Origin: an uncultured Granulosicoccaceae bacterium
GTDB taxonomy: Bacteria; Pseudomonadota; Gammaproteobacteria; Granulosicoccales; Granulosicoccaceae
Direction: 5' to 3'
Length of the DNA stretch: 55,854 bases
Assembly: GCA_937931165.1 (NCBI GenBank)
Contig: CALHCI010000030.1
Span: 1 to 55,854 of the forward strand
Both the position numbers and the translations under genes were made by a program. This document shows positions 28,022 through 35,611 of this stretch, piece after piece. The notes below the pieces were generated by a model. That model was not told where the DNA came from and searched no databases. It saw nothing but the letters and a program-made list of their open reading frames with translations. Position 1 is the stretch's first letter; each line of letters opens with the position of its first letter.

Positions 28022-28483
28022 TGTTACAAACTCTGGACGTTAACAAATTGGTGTTGTACCACAGTACACCGACACTGCGCTGAATGCGGAATCACCAGAT
28101 GCAACTATCAGTTTCTTCTCAAATTGTCACAAAAGTGAATCACTGAAAATGACACTGTTCATTATCCACAATTTCTGTGGATAACTTAGTGGATAAGTCG
28201 CGGAATAAGGGTTTTTGAGGGCGTCTAATCAAGGAGTTATAACAAAATGGTCATTTTTTAAGCAGCCTTATTATTTGTTAGAAAACATAGACATACGTGA
28301 TTTGCAATGATTTTTTAGGGTAAGTCAGGTGTTTCGTGTTGTGACGCAGTTGTCAATAGTCAGTGTACTGTGGAAAACCTGCGTCAAAATTCTGCTTTTG
28401 GCAATTTCGTCAAGGGTTTTTTTATGCAATTGTGACTTTTTTTGTTGTGATTTACGGGTTGACAATGTCTGGATTTCCGGGAA
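28022..28483. other. Long AT-rich intergenic region between the DUF2799 and dnaE2 genes
   Basis: 462 bases without a gene, visibly AT-richer than the surroundings. It holds the DnaA-box cluster at 28162-28196 and T- and A-rich tracts further right. As both flanking genes run leftwards, it is the upstream region of the lipoprotein gene and the downstream region of dnaE2. Confidence 0.7.
28162..28196. promoter_or_regulatory. Cluster of three DnaA boxes
   Basis: TTATCCACA at 28162-28170 and its reverse TGTGGATAA at 28176-28184 are exact consensus DnaA boxes. AGTGGATAA at 28188-28196 differs by one base. Three boxes in 35 bp within AT-rich DNA is more than chance spacing suggests. A DnaA-regulated promoter or titration site is more likely than an origin, as no dnaA, gidA or par genes are near. 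Confidence 0.75.
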
Positions 28484-31400
28484 TCAATGAAAGTCGCGAG
28501 AGTGTGTCGCCAGGCTGCCCAGCATTGCTGTGTTGTCTTCGACTGATCGTGCTACCAGATGTACGACTTGCCCTTCGCGCTGGGTGGTGCCGGAAATAAC
28601 CACCAGCCTCGAGCCGATCACCGCTTTGCGATATTTCTCTGTGACGTTCTGCCAGATAACAATATTGGCCAGGCCGGTTTCGTCTTCGGTGGTCATGAAG
28701 ATCACGCCCTTGGCGCTGCCGGGGCGCTGGCGCACTTTTACCAGCCCTGCAATACGTGCAAACTGCCCGTCGGCGCGGGTTTCCAGCCATTGCTTTGTGG
28801 TGAGTATCTTTCGCTTACTGAGTTGCTCGCGCAGCAGCGCCAGCGGGTGGCGCCCCAGGGTAAAGCCGACGCTCTGATAGTCGGCAACAATATCTTCACC
28901 TTCGCTGATCAGTGGCAACTGTTGTGGGATGTCTTCTGCCGAGGCGTCCTCGAGCATGCCCGGTAAGCGTTCAACTCCCAGCAAATCCCAATGCGCCCGG
29001 TGGCGATTACCACTGATTGATTTAAGCGCGCCGGCGGCAGCAAGTGCCTGTTGATCGCGAACGTTAAGACGAGTGCGTGATAGCAGGTTACTAATAGAAG
29101 TGTATGGCCCGCTTTGTTCGCGCTCGTGCACCAGACGCTCTATGCTGTTTTGCGAAAGGTTTTTTACCAGCCTGAAACCGAGCCGTACGGCAAAATCTTT
29201 TTTGTATGGCTGCAGGTGATGATCGGCCAGGCTTTCATTGATATCTATTTCATGGATTTCGACACCATGGCGTCTGGCATCGGCGACAAGATCTGACGGT
29301 GCATAGAAGCCCATTGGCAGGCTATTCATGATGGCGCAACAGAACGCCGCCGGTTCGTGGCATTTGAGCCAGGCCGACACATAGACCAGCAGTGCAAAGC
29401 TGGCGGCGTGTGACTCAGGAAAGCCGTATTCGCCAAAGCCGCGTATTTGTCGGAACACTGCATCGGCGAAGGTGTCGTCGTAGCCGTTGTCTTCCATACC
29501 CTGCATTAGCCGCTGACGAAACCGTTCTACGGTACCGACTCTGCGCCAGGCTGCCATCGAGCGTCGTAATTCATCGGCCTCACCCGGGCTGAAGCCTGCG
29601 GCCACCATGGCAAGCTCCATGACCTGCTCCTGAAACACCGGTACCCCGAGCGTGCGTTTTAATACCTTTTTCAAAGCGGCGTTGGGGTAGGTAACCGGTT
29701 CCAGTCCCTGACGACGTTTCAGGTACGGGTTAACCATGCCGCCCTGAATCGGGCCCGGCCGTACAATAGCCACTTCGATCACCAGATCGTAGAAGTTTTT
29801 TGGCCGGAGCCGTGGCAGCATGGACATCTGCGCACGTGACTCTATCTGGAAGACACCAATGGTGTCAGCGTTTTGAATCATTTCGTAGGTGCGGTGATCT
29901 TCTGCAGGCACGGTGGCCATGTTGTATTGCACGCCGCGATGTTTCTCAAGTAACGCAAAGCACTTTCTGATCGCCGTTAACATACCCAGTGCTAACACAT
30001 CGACTTTTAATAGTCCGAGTTCTTCGAGATCGTCTTTATCCCATTGAATCACTGTGCGGTCAGGCATAGAGGCATTTTCAACCGGCACCAGTGACGAAAG
30101 CGGCTGGTGTGAAATGACAAAGCCGCCTACGTGTTGTGACAAATGCCGGGGAAAGCCCATGATCTGCTCCAGCAACCAGGTAAAGCGTTTCATTAACGGG
30201 CTGTCAGCAGAGAAGCCCATTTCGGCGAGTCGCTCCGGCATGACATCAGTACCATCCCACCAGGCCATGGACTTGGACAGTGCATCGATCTGATCTTCCT
30301 GCAGGCCGAGCACTTTGCCGACATCACGTATGGCACTGCGGCGCCGGTAACTGATCACCGTGGCTGCCAGTGCGGTGCGATGGCGGCCGTACTTGCTATA
30401 GATGTACTGAATGACTTCTTCGCGGCGCTCGTGCTCGAAGTCGACATCGATATCCGGTGGTTCGTTGCGCTCTTTTGAAATGAAACGCTCAAACAGCATA
30501 CTCATGCGCATGGGATCGACTTCGGTGATCATCAGGCAGAAGCACACCGCAGAATTGGCGGCAGAGCCACGGCCCTGACACAAAATGCCGTTTTCACGGG
30601 CGAAGCGTACGATGTCCTGAACAGTAAGAAAGTAGTGTTCGTAGTTGAGCGCTTCGATGAGCTCGAGCTCTTTTTCAATCTGTTGATGCACTGACTCACT
30701 GGCACCATCCGGCCAGCGTTGTGCCATACCGTGATAAGTCAGCTGGCGCAGATAGTCGATGGGTTTCTTTTTGGCCGGCACCAGCTCGTGCGGATATTCA
30801 TAGTGCAGTTCAGCAAGGCTAAAGTGGCAAAGTGCTGCAATGTTGCTGCTTTCCTGCAATGCCTGCCCCGGATACAGCGAGGCCAGTGTTTCTATGCTTC
30901 GCAGGTGGCGCTCACCATTGGCATAGAGCTTTCGCCCGGCATTATTAAGTGTGCAGTTTTCTCTGATGCAGGTAACAACGTCCTGCAGAGCGCGGCGCAT
31001 CCGGCAATGCATGTGCACATCGCCACAGGCGACGACAGGCAGCTGGTGACGCTGGCCCATGTCGTACACTCGTTGCAATTGCGCGTCGTCGGTGCGTTCG
31101 TGCAGCAGGGTCAGTGCCAGCCAGGCGTGCTCAAAATTTGATCTGAACCATGCCAGAATATCATCGCAGCTGTCTTCAGCAATGACCCGTGGTGCAGACA
31201 GAATGGCAATGCAATGATCGGATTCGAGGCGTTCGATTCGTTCCCGGTTAAGCAGGTATTCGCCTTTCGGGGCGTTGCGCCGTGCGTCAGTAATGAGGCT
31301 GCACAGGCTGGTGTAGCCCCGATGATCACGTGCCAGCAAAATGAGTTTAAAACCGTGCTCCAGCAGTAACTCGGTACCGATGATCAGTTTGAGCTGCTTA

Positions 31401-31609
31401 CCCGTCTGCTTGTTGTTTTGGCCATCGCTCTGGTATTTTCTGGCCTGAGTGTGGGCGCGTACAATGCCTGCCATAGAACATTCGTCGGTAATGGCAATGG
31501 CCTCGTAGCCCAGCGAAGCCGCCGTTTCTATCAGTTCTTCCGGGCGCGAAGCCCCGCGCAGGAATGTAAAGTTGGAAATGCAGTGCAGTTCAGAATAAGA
31601 GGTCGTCAT
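28484..31609 (-). CDS. dnaE2: Error-prone DNA polymerase DnaE2 (ImuC)
   Basis: This 1041-aa C-family polymerase performs mutagenic lesion bypass. An N-terminal PHP domain begins YSELHCISNFTFLRGASRPEELIE. The polymerase core has CQGRGSAANSAVCFCL, the catalytic aspartates in EPPDIDVDFEHERREEVIQYIY, and the helix-hairpin-helix and OB parts follow; the beta-clamp-binding tail is not identified. DnaE2 normally works with ImuA/ImuB (or ImuA'), but neither is next to it. Start: ATG 31609 fits the family N terminus. No ribosome site precedes it; the LexA box lies only 2 bp upstream of the start codon. Confidence 0.95.
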   Translation of the reverse strand: MTTSYSELHCISNFTFLRGASRPEELIETAASLGYEAIAITDECSMAGIVRAHTQARKYQSDGQNNKQTGKQLKLIIGTELLLEHGFKLILLARDHRGYTSLCSLITDARRNAPKGEYLLNRERIERLESDHCIAILSAPRVIAEDSCDDILAWFRSNFEHAWLALTLLHERTDDAQLQRVYDMGQRHQLPVVACGDVHMHCRMRRALQDVVTCIRENCTLNNAGRKLYANGERHLRSIETLASLYPGQALQESSNIAALCHFSLAELHYEYPHELVPAKKKPIDYLRQLTYHGMAQRWPDGASESVHQQIEKELELIEALNYEHYFLTVQDIVRFARENGILCQGRGSAANSAVCFCLMITEVDPMRMSMLFERFISKERNEPPDIDVDFEHERREEVIQYIYSKYGRHRTALAATVISYRRRSAIRDVGKVLGLQEDQIDALSKSMAWWDGTDVMPERLAEMGFSADSPLMKRFTWLLEQIMGFPRHLSQHVGGFVISHQPLSSLVPVENASMPDRTVIQWDKDDLEELGLLKVDVLALGMLTAIRKCFALLEKHRGVQYNMATVPAEDHRTYEMIQNADTIGVFQIESRAQMSMLPRLRPKNFYDLVIEVAIVRPGPIQGGMVNPYLKRRQGLEPVTYPNAALKKVLKRTLGVPVFQEQVMELAMVAAGFSPGEADELRRSMAAWRRVGTVERFRQRLMQGMEDNGYDDTFADAVFRQIRGFGEYGFPESHAASFALLVYVSAWLKCHEPAAFCCAIMNSLPMGFYAPSDLVADARRHGVEIHEIDINESLADHHLQPYKKDFAVRLGFRLVKNLSQNSIERLVHEREQSGPYTSISNLLSRTRLNVRDQQALAAAGALKSISGNRHRAHWDLLGVERLPGMLEDASAEDIPQQLPLISEGEDIVADYQSVGFTLGRHPLALLREQLSKRKILTTKQWLETRADGQFARIAGLVKVRQRPGSAKGVIFMTTEDETGLANIVIWQNVTEKYRKAVIGSRLVVISGTTQREGQVVHLVARSVEDNTAMLGSLATHSRDFH

Positions 31610-31611
31610 GA

Positions 31612-31656
31612 TACTGTATAAGAATACAGTATAATTTCCGGTTTTGTGAAATTCAA
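31612..31656 (-). promoter_or_regulatory. LexA box and sigma-70 promoter of dnaE2
   Basis: TACTGTATAAGAATACAGTA at 31612-31631 is a perfect 8-bp dyad and fits the LexA consensus CTGT-N8-ACAG. On the minus strand, -35 TTGAAT (31656-31651), a 17-bp spacer and -10 TATACT (31633-31628) form a good promoter that overlaps the box. The start site would fall about 11-14 nt before the ATG, leaving nearly no leader and no ribosome site. Confidence 0.9.
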
Positions 31657-31760
31657 TTTAAGTGTTTGATTTTTATCAGTTTCGGATTTGTGCTGATAAG
31701 CTGTTATGATGGATTTAGAACCACATCTATCGCTTAACCGGGCTCCAAAGGTTAAATCAC

Positions 31761-32948
31761 GTGCAATTTGAAATCGAATTTGAAACACCGCCAAAACAGC
31801 ACAGGCCCAAAACCAGGACAAGTGCAGTTGCGCCTGACAATGCGCAAATGGTACGGCTTGATCAAAAGCCGTCGGACCGCCCACAGACAACACTGGAAAA
31901 GCGATTCCACAAGTTGTGGAAACAATTAGAAAACAAGCAGCTGCGCAACACAGACTTCGAAACGATTTTTGAAAAAGCCAGAACCTACATCCAGACAGAG
32001 CTTAATGAAAACCGGGTGGCGTATCATAAGGCGTTATTCCAGCAAACCGAAAAGCTCATCGGCCACCTAAAGAAGAAATCTCTGGCCAAGTGGCAGCGTG
32101 CTGAATTAAGCGACTGGATAACGCAAAATTTTTCCATGCTTGAAATGTATGGCGCAGAAGAATTACATGCGCTCTCGGCGCAATTCCTTGAAGCAAAAAT
32201 GTCTCAATTCACCGACGCTGAAAAATCGATAATAGAAAACGAACTCAATATGAGTATCGAAGAGTTCGCCGCCACAATAAATGATCTGGATGCTGAAGAT
32301 CTCGATGAGCCGGATGAATTCGACTCAGACTTTTTTGACGAATTTTTTGAAGAAGAACCTGCCAAAGACGACTCACGTTATTATCGGGAGGATGATGTAA
32401 CAGATTCCGATCAGCACGAGTCGCGACGCAATCACGAGTCACGCGCCTACTTTGATAAAACCATTCTGAATAAACTGTTTCGTCGTGCGGCAAAAGCACT
32501 ACACCCGGATCACGAACCCGATCCGGTCGCCCGTGAAGAAAAACAGGCCCTGATGAAAGTTTTACTGCAGGCAAGAAAATCGGGTGATATTGCCACCATA
32601 TTTAAACTATATAGTGAGCACGTGTCTGCAGATGCGCTGGAGTTTGAAGCGCCTGCGCTAAAGCCGATGATCGAACTACTGTTGCACCAGATTGAAAACC
32701 TCGATCTGCAATACAAAGAGCTGATCTTTCAATCACCCACGCACCAGTGGGTCAGTGATCATATGGTCGGGAAAAGCGAAAAGCAACAGAGCAAAGCGCT
32801 GTTAACAATTAAGCAGGATATAGAGACTGATCTTAAAAATATACAGTCCATGCTGCCTCATCTGAAAAGTTTAGCAAAGCTCAAGCCTTTGCTTGAGGCG
32901 CGTTACGAACAAAGCAGGTTTGCTTTTTCAGCAGAATTTTATAACTAA
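31761..32948 (+). CDS. J-domain-like protein of unknown role
   Basis: This 395-aa protein starts with GTG (AAAGG ten bases upstream). It is helical and soluble. A highly acidic central part (DLDAEDLDEPDEFDSDFFDEFFEEEPAKDDS, about 175-205 region, quoted in pieces only) is followed by a segment with HPD at 248-250 (FRRAAKALHPDHEPDPVAREEK), the hallmark of J domains that stimulate Hsp70 ATPases. A full J-domain fold is plausible but short. It is divergent from dnaE2, sharing a 151-bp intergenic region, so the LexA-bound promoter may influence it. Confidence 0.75.
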   Translation: MQFEIEFETPPKQHRPKTRTSAVAPDNAQMVRLDQKPSDRPQTTLEKRFHKLWKQLENKQLRNTDFETIFEKARTYIQTELNENRVAYHKALFQQTEKLIGHLKKKSLAKWQRAELSDWITQNFSMLEMYGAEELHALSAQFLEAKMSQFTDAEKSIIENELNMSIEEFAATINDLDAEDLDEPDEFDSDFFDEFFEEEPAKDDSRYYREDDVTDSDQHESRRNHESRAYFDKTILNKLFRRAAKALHPDHEPDPVAREEKQALMKVLLQARKSGDIATIFKLYSEHVSADALEFEAPALKPMIELLLHQIENLDLQYKELIFQSPTHQWVSDHMVGKSEKQQSKALLTIKQDIETDLKNIQSMLPHLKSLAKLKPLLEARYEQSRFAFSAEFYN

Positions 32949-32986
32949 CTAGCTGTATCGTTTGCCGCGTAGCAAAAAAGGAGACA

Positions 32987-33012
32987 GCAGACGACAAATG
33001 TCAGTCGTCTGC
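32987..33012. terminator. 9-bp hairpin between convergent genes
   Basis: GCAGACGAC (32987-32995) and GTCGTCTGC (33004-33012) pair perfectly around an 8-nt loop. It separates the J-like gene from the SnoaL-like gene that converge here. No U-run follows, so its strength is uncertain. Confidence 0.55.
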
Positions 33013-33028
33013 CAGATCCGGAACTTAC

Positions 33029-33505
33029 TCACTTCATTTTTAATTTTGAACCATCGAAAGTCGTCACCTGCGCGTACATAAACCCGTCTTTTGTGACGTA
33101 TGCGTCAGCGCCCTTATAAGGTTCGGAGAGGAAGTCTGCATCGGCCTCCCAGATTACGTTCAGTGTGCCGTCCACCGTAAAAGTTTCCAACGTTGTAAAA
33201 GTAAGGCCGTTAAGCCCACCTTCCTCAACGGGTTTGCAGAACCCGGCAAACAATTCGCCAACTGCTTCGCGACCACGAAACGATGCGCCATCTGCAATGA
33301 TAATCAATACCTCGGGTGGATACTGGGCCATCAGACGATCCCAGTCACAAACGTTTAGTGCTTCAAGATGCTCGTCAACAACCTGCTGGGGACTGGGCTG
33401 TGGTACCAGTTTCGGTAACTTCATATGGCCGTCTGCCAGGGACATTGATGAAAACATTGAAAAGCGTAAAGTAATAAATAGTGATACGACAGATTTTCTT
33501 AGCAT
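33029..33505 (-). CDS. Exported SnoaL/NTF2-like protein
   Basis: This 158-aa protein has a signal peptide (about 1-24, ending SMSLADG). The mature part resembles the NTF2-like/SnoaL-like cone fold: VVDEHLEALNVCDWDRLMAQYPPEVLIIIADGASFRGREAVGELFAGF, then beta strands. Such proteins bind small molecules or act as enzymes with few conserved residues; the role is not clear here. It has a single cysteine in the first helix (C53 area) and another in the second (C88 area). Confidence 0.8.
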   Translation of the reverse strand: MLRKSVVSLFITLRFSMFSSMSLADGHMKLPKLVPQPSPQQVVDEHLEALNVCDWDRLMAQYPPEVLIIIADGASFRGREAVGELFAGFCKPVEEGGLNGLTFTTLETFTVDGTLNVIWEADADFLSEPYKGADAYVTKDGFMYAQVTTFDGSKLKMK

Positions 33506-33579
33506 GAAACACCCCCCGCTGTCTTAATGCCGGTTGCAGCGGAGTGGTGTTCATATTACCGGAAGACGCGTGTTCTACC

Positions 33580-33678
33580 ATGAGCGCAGACTGGCACCGC
33601 GCATCAATTGACTATGCGATGACCAATGTGGCCGAAGTCACTTCGGTGCAGGATGTCCTGTCACGCATACAATCGTAG
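33580..33678 (+). CDS. Possible 32-aa small protein
   Basis: ATG at 33580 opens a 32-codon frame ending TAG at 33676-33678: it begins MSADWHRASIDYAMTNVAEV. The composition is protein-like, with a helix-forming end. The ribosome site (GGAAG, 14 nt upstream) is weak. It could be the remnant of a longer gene. No family recognised. Confidence 0.3.
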   Translation: MSADWHRASIDYAMTNVAEVTSVQDVLSRIQS

Positions 33679-33703
33679 TTAACTGCGGCGAATTTACTTC
33701 GCA

Positions 33704-34387
33704 TCAGGACTTGGATAGGCGGCTTTTTACGGGCTCCCCAGCCCGAAGCATGTCAAGAACATCGTGCATTGAGGTGCAAACATCGATACCGAGGGCCAAT
33801 ATTTCATTTGAGGGTTCAACGACATTTGGCACTTGAATAACATTCAGGCCTGCAGCATGGGCAGACTTAACACCGTTGGCAGAGTCTTCAAGTCCGATTG
33901 AACGTGACATATCTGCGCTGATCGTTTCGCCGGCACGAATATAAATATCCGGGTACGGTTTACTACGCGACACATGATCGCCGCAGGTGACCGAATCGAA
34001 GTAATGATGAATATCCGTTTCTGTGAGCTTCTTCTTTGCAGCGTCACTTGTAGATGATGTAGCTACCGCTGTCTTGATTCTTTCTTGTTTGAGCCATTCC
34101 AGTGTTTCACTAACACCGGGCAGCAAGGGAACAGGGGCTTCGTTGACCATTTGCAGATAAGCTTCTACCCAGGTTTTTCGAAAAGCGACCGGGTCAGTAA
34201 ACTCTGTCAGTTCACTGGCAAGCCGCTCTGTATGCTGCCTGTCATTGGTACCGACCAGGGAAAGAAAAAGATCAGTATGTCCGCTTAGCCCGTGTGCTTC
34301 TTCGGCCTGGTGAAAGGCGAGTTTGGAGAATCGTTCGGTGTCTACCAGCAGGCCGTCGAGGTCAAAAATAACTGAGTCAATAGTCAT
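33704..34387 (-). CDS. HAD-superfamily hydrolase (beta-phosphoglucomutase-like)
   Basis: This 227-aa phosphatase has HAD motif I DLDGLLVDT (nucleophile D9 and D11 in VIFDLDG), motif II ATSSTSD, motif III KPYPDIYIRAG, and motif IV GLEDSANGVKSAHAAG. The cap domain lies after motif I, typical of subfamily I. Relatives act on sugar phosphates. Start: the ATG at 34387 overlaps the stop of the GrpB-like gene (ATGA), fitting translational coupling; an earlier in-frame ATG would extend into that gene. Confidence 0.9.
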   Translation of the reverse strand: MTIDSVIFDLDGLLVDTERFSKLAFHQAEEAHGLSGHTDLFLSLVGTNDRQHTERLASELTEFTDPVAFRKTWVEAYLQMVNEAPVPLLPGVSETLEWLKQERIKTAVATSSTSDAAKKKLTETDIHHYFDSVTCGDHVSRSKPYPDIYIRAGETISADMSRSIGLEDSANGVKSAHAAGLNVIQVPNVVEPSNEILALGIDVCTSMHDVLDMLRAGEPVKSRLSKS

Positions 34388-34950
34388 ATAGGCAGGTCTT
34401 TGTTGGTGGCTTGCAGATTCGATTGCCACTCCAGTGCATCCAGCTTGAGTTCGGTGATAAAAGAATCTTTTGCAGCGGAGTAGGGTAGCAGCGAAGTGTT
34501 TCCATTGCTGATGATTTTTTGTTTCAACCTGCTGTATTGATATCTGGCCCGAGCATGTACCCGTAGATAGTTTCTGATAGCTATGTTGTTGTACCAGTGA
34601 TCACCATCGGGTGGCACGACATGCAGATTAATCGCATAAGGTTGTCGTCGTATATAGTACTGACGTTCAACAATACCCGCGTCACCCATGTGTCGGTATC
34701 CGGAGTCGATCAGTCCCTGGTGTTGGCATGTGTCGGGAGAATAGTCGGCTAAGCCAGCCATAATATCAATGATTGGTTTCGCTGCCATACCGGCAACCGA
34801 AGTACTGCCAATGTGTGCTATTTGGCTGAATTTTACCGCAAGAATCCGCATTAGGTTTTTTTGTTCATCCGAATACAGCGTGCTCCACTGCTGATCGTAC
34901 GGTACGATGGTCACCGGCTCGTTAAGATCGCTGGCAGAGGGGATAGTCAT
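34384..34950 (-). CDS. GrpB/UPF0157 family nucleotidyltransferase-like protein
   Basis: This 188-aa protein has the GrpB/UPF0157 pattern: VPYDQQWSTLYSDEQ, IAHIGSTSVAGMAAKPIIDIMAGL (GS motif and paired Asp of a nucleotidyltransferase fold), QPYAINLHVVPPDGDHWYNNIAIRNYLR and a C-terminal helical part. Related proteins may be nucleotidyltransferases; a substrate is not known. The stop overlaps the HAD gene start by 4 nt. Confidence 0.9.
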   Translation of the reverse strand: MTIPSASDLNEPVTIVPYDQQWSTLYSDEQKNLMRILAVKFSQIAHIGSTSVAGMAAKPIIDIMAGLADYSPDTCQHQGLIDSGYRHMGDAGIVERQYYIRRQPYAINLHVVPPDGDHWYNNIAIRNYLRVHARARYQYSRLKQKIISNGNTSLLPYSAAKDSFITELKLDALEWQSNLQATNKDLPI

Positions 34951-34999
34951 GTGTCAGGCGTTCCGTTCGTAAGGTGACTTCTTACCTGGCCGGTAGGCT

Positions 35000-35031
35000 A
35001 TATTGCATTAAGCATATATTGCATTAAGCAT
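35000..35031. repeat. 16-bp tandem duplication over a stop codon
   Basis: ATATTGCATTAAGCAT occurs at 35000-35015 and again at 35016-35031. The second copy covers the stop codon of the histidine-phosphatase gene (35024-35026), so duplication may have happened at the gene end without changing the protein. Confidence 0.93.
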
Positions 35032-35602
35032 CAGGGCCTGAGCGAGAATAAACCCGGTAACTCCAGTGTCCTGATGCTGACCCATGCAGTGTAGTACTTG
35101 ACCATCCGAGTTTCCGGAGTGGCTTGTGAAGGAAGTTGTTGAGTAGTCCGTGACCACAGAGTACAACACTGCGGTGAATCCCTGCTAATGCGTTTAATTC
35201 ACTGGCACATTGCTTAGTACGCGAGCGGAAATCGCTCAATGACTCGGCGTTAGCATGGATGCCAACGCATTGTGCCGCCCGCATTGATGTCATCCAGATA
35301 TTTACCGGGAGTTTAATTCGCTCGCCGGTAAAACGGGGCATCTCGCATTCTCTGTACAACGCGTTAACTAAATCTACTTTGCGATTTAGCAGTTCTGCTG
35401 ACCGGATTGATCTTTTCAGGTCACTGCAGATGACAAACCTGGCCTGACCGACAGCACCTAAGAGAGCAGCCGGCGGGACGGAAGCAGCGTCGATATTTGC
35501 CTCATCGTATCGGGACACCCAGTCACCAAATTCTTTTGAGGTAATGGCTGCAGTAGGTGGTTGCAAATCAACCGGGCCGTGACGTAATACAGTAATGTTC
35601 AT
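35024..35602 (-). CDS. Histidine phosphatase family protein
   Basis: This 192-aa protein has the branch-1 phosphatase start MNITVLRHGPVDLQ (RHG with catalytic His8), the conserved Arg in ICSDLKRSIRSAELL, and the second His in SVVLCGHGLLNNF. It is short but complete. Relatives include SixA, phosphoglycerate mutase-like and cobalamin pathway phosphatases; no specific substrate can be assigned. It starts 9 nt after the DUF349 gene, so it is in the same transcript. Confidence 0.87.
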   Translation of the reverse strand: MNITVLRHGPVDLQPPTAAITSKEFGDWVSRYDEANIDAASVPPAALLGAVGQARFVICSDLKRSIRSAELLNRKVDLVNALYRECEMPRFTGERIKLPVNIWMTSMRAAQCVGIHANAESLSDFRSRTKQCASELNALAGIHRSVVLCGHGLLNNFLHKPLRKLGWSSTTLHGSASGHWSYRVYSRSGPDA

Positions 35603-35611
35603 AACCTGAAA

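Noticed and set aside
28162-28196. Chromosomal oriC
   Set aside because: The DnaA boxes are real, but no dnaA, dnaN, gidA, parAB or 13-mer array is near, so a full origin cannot be supported.
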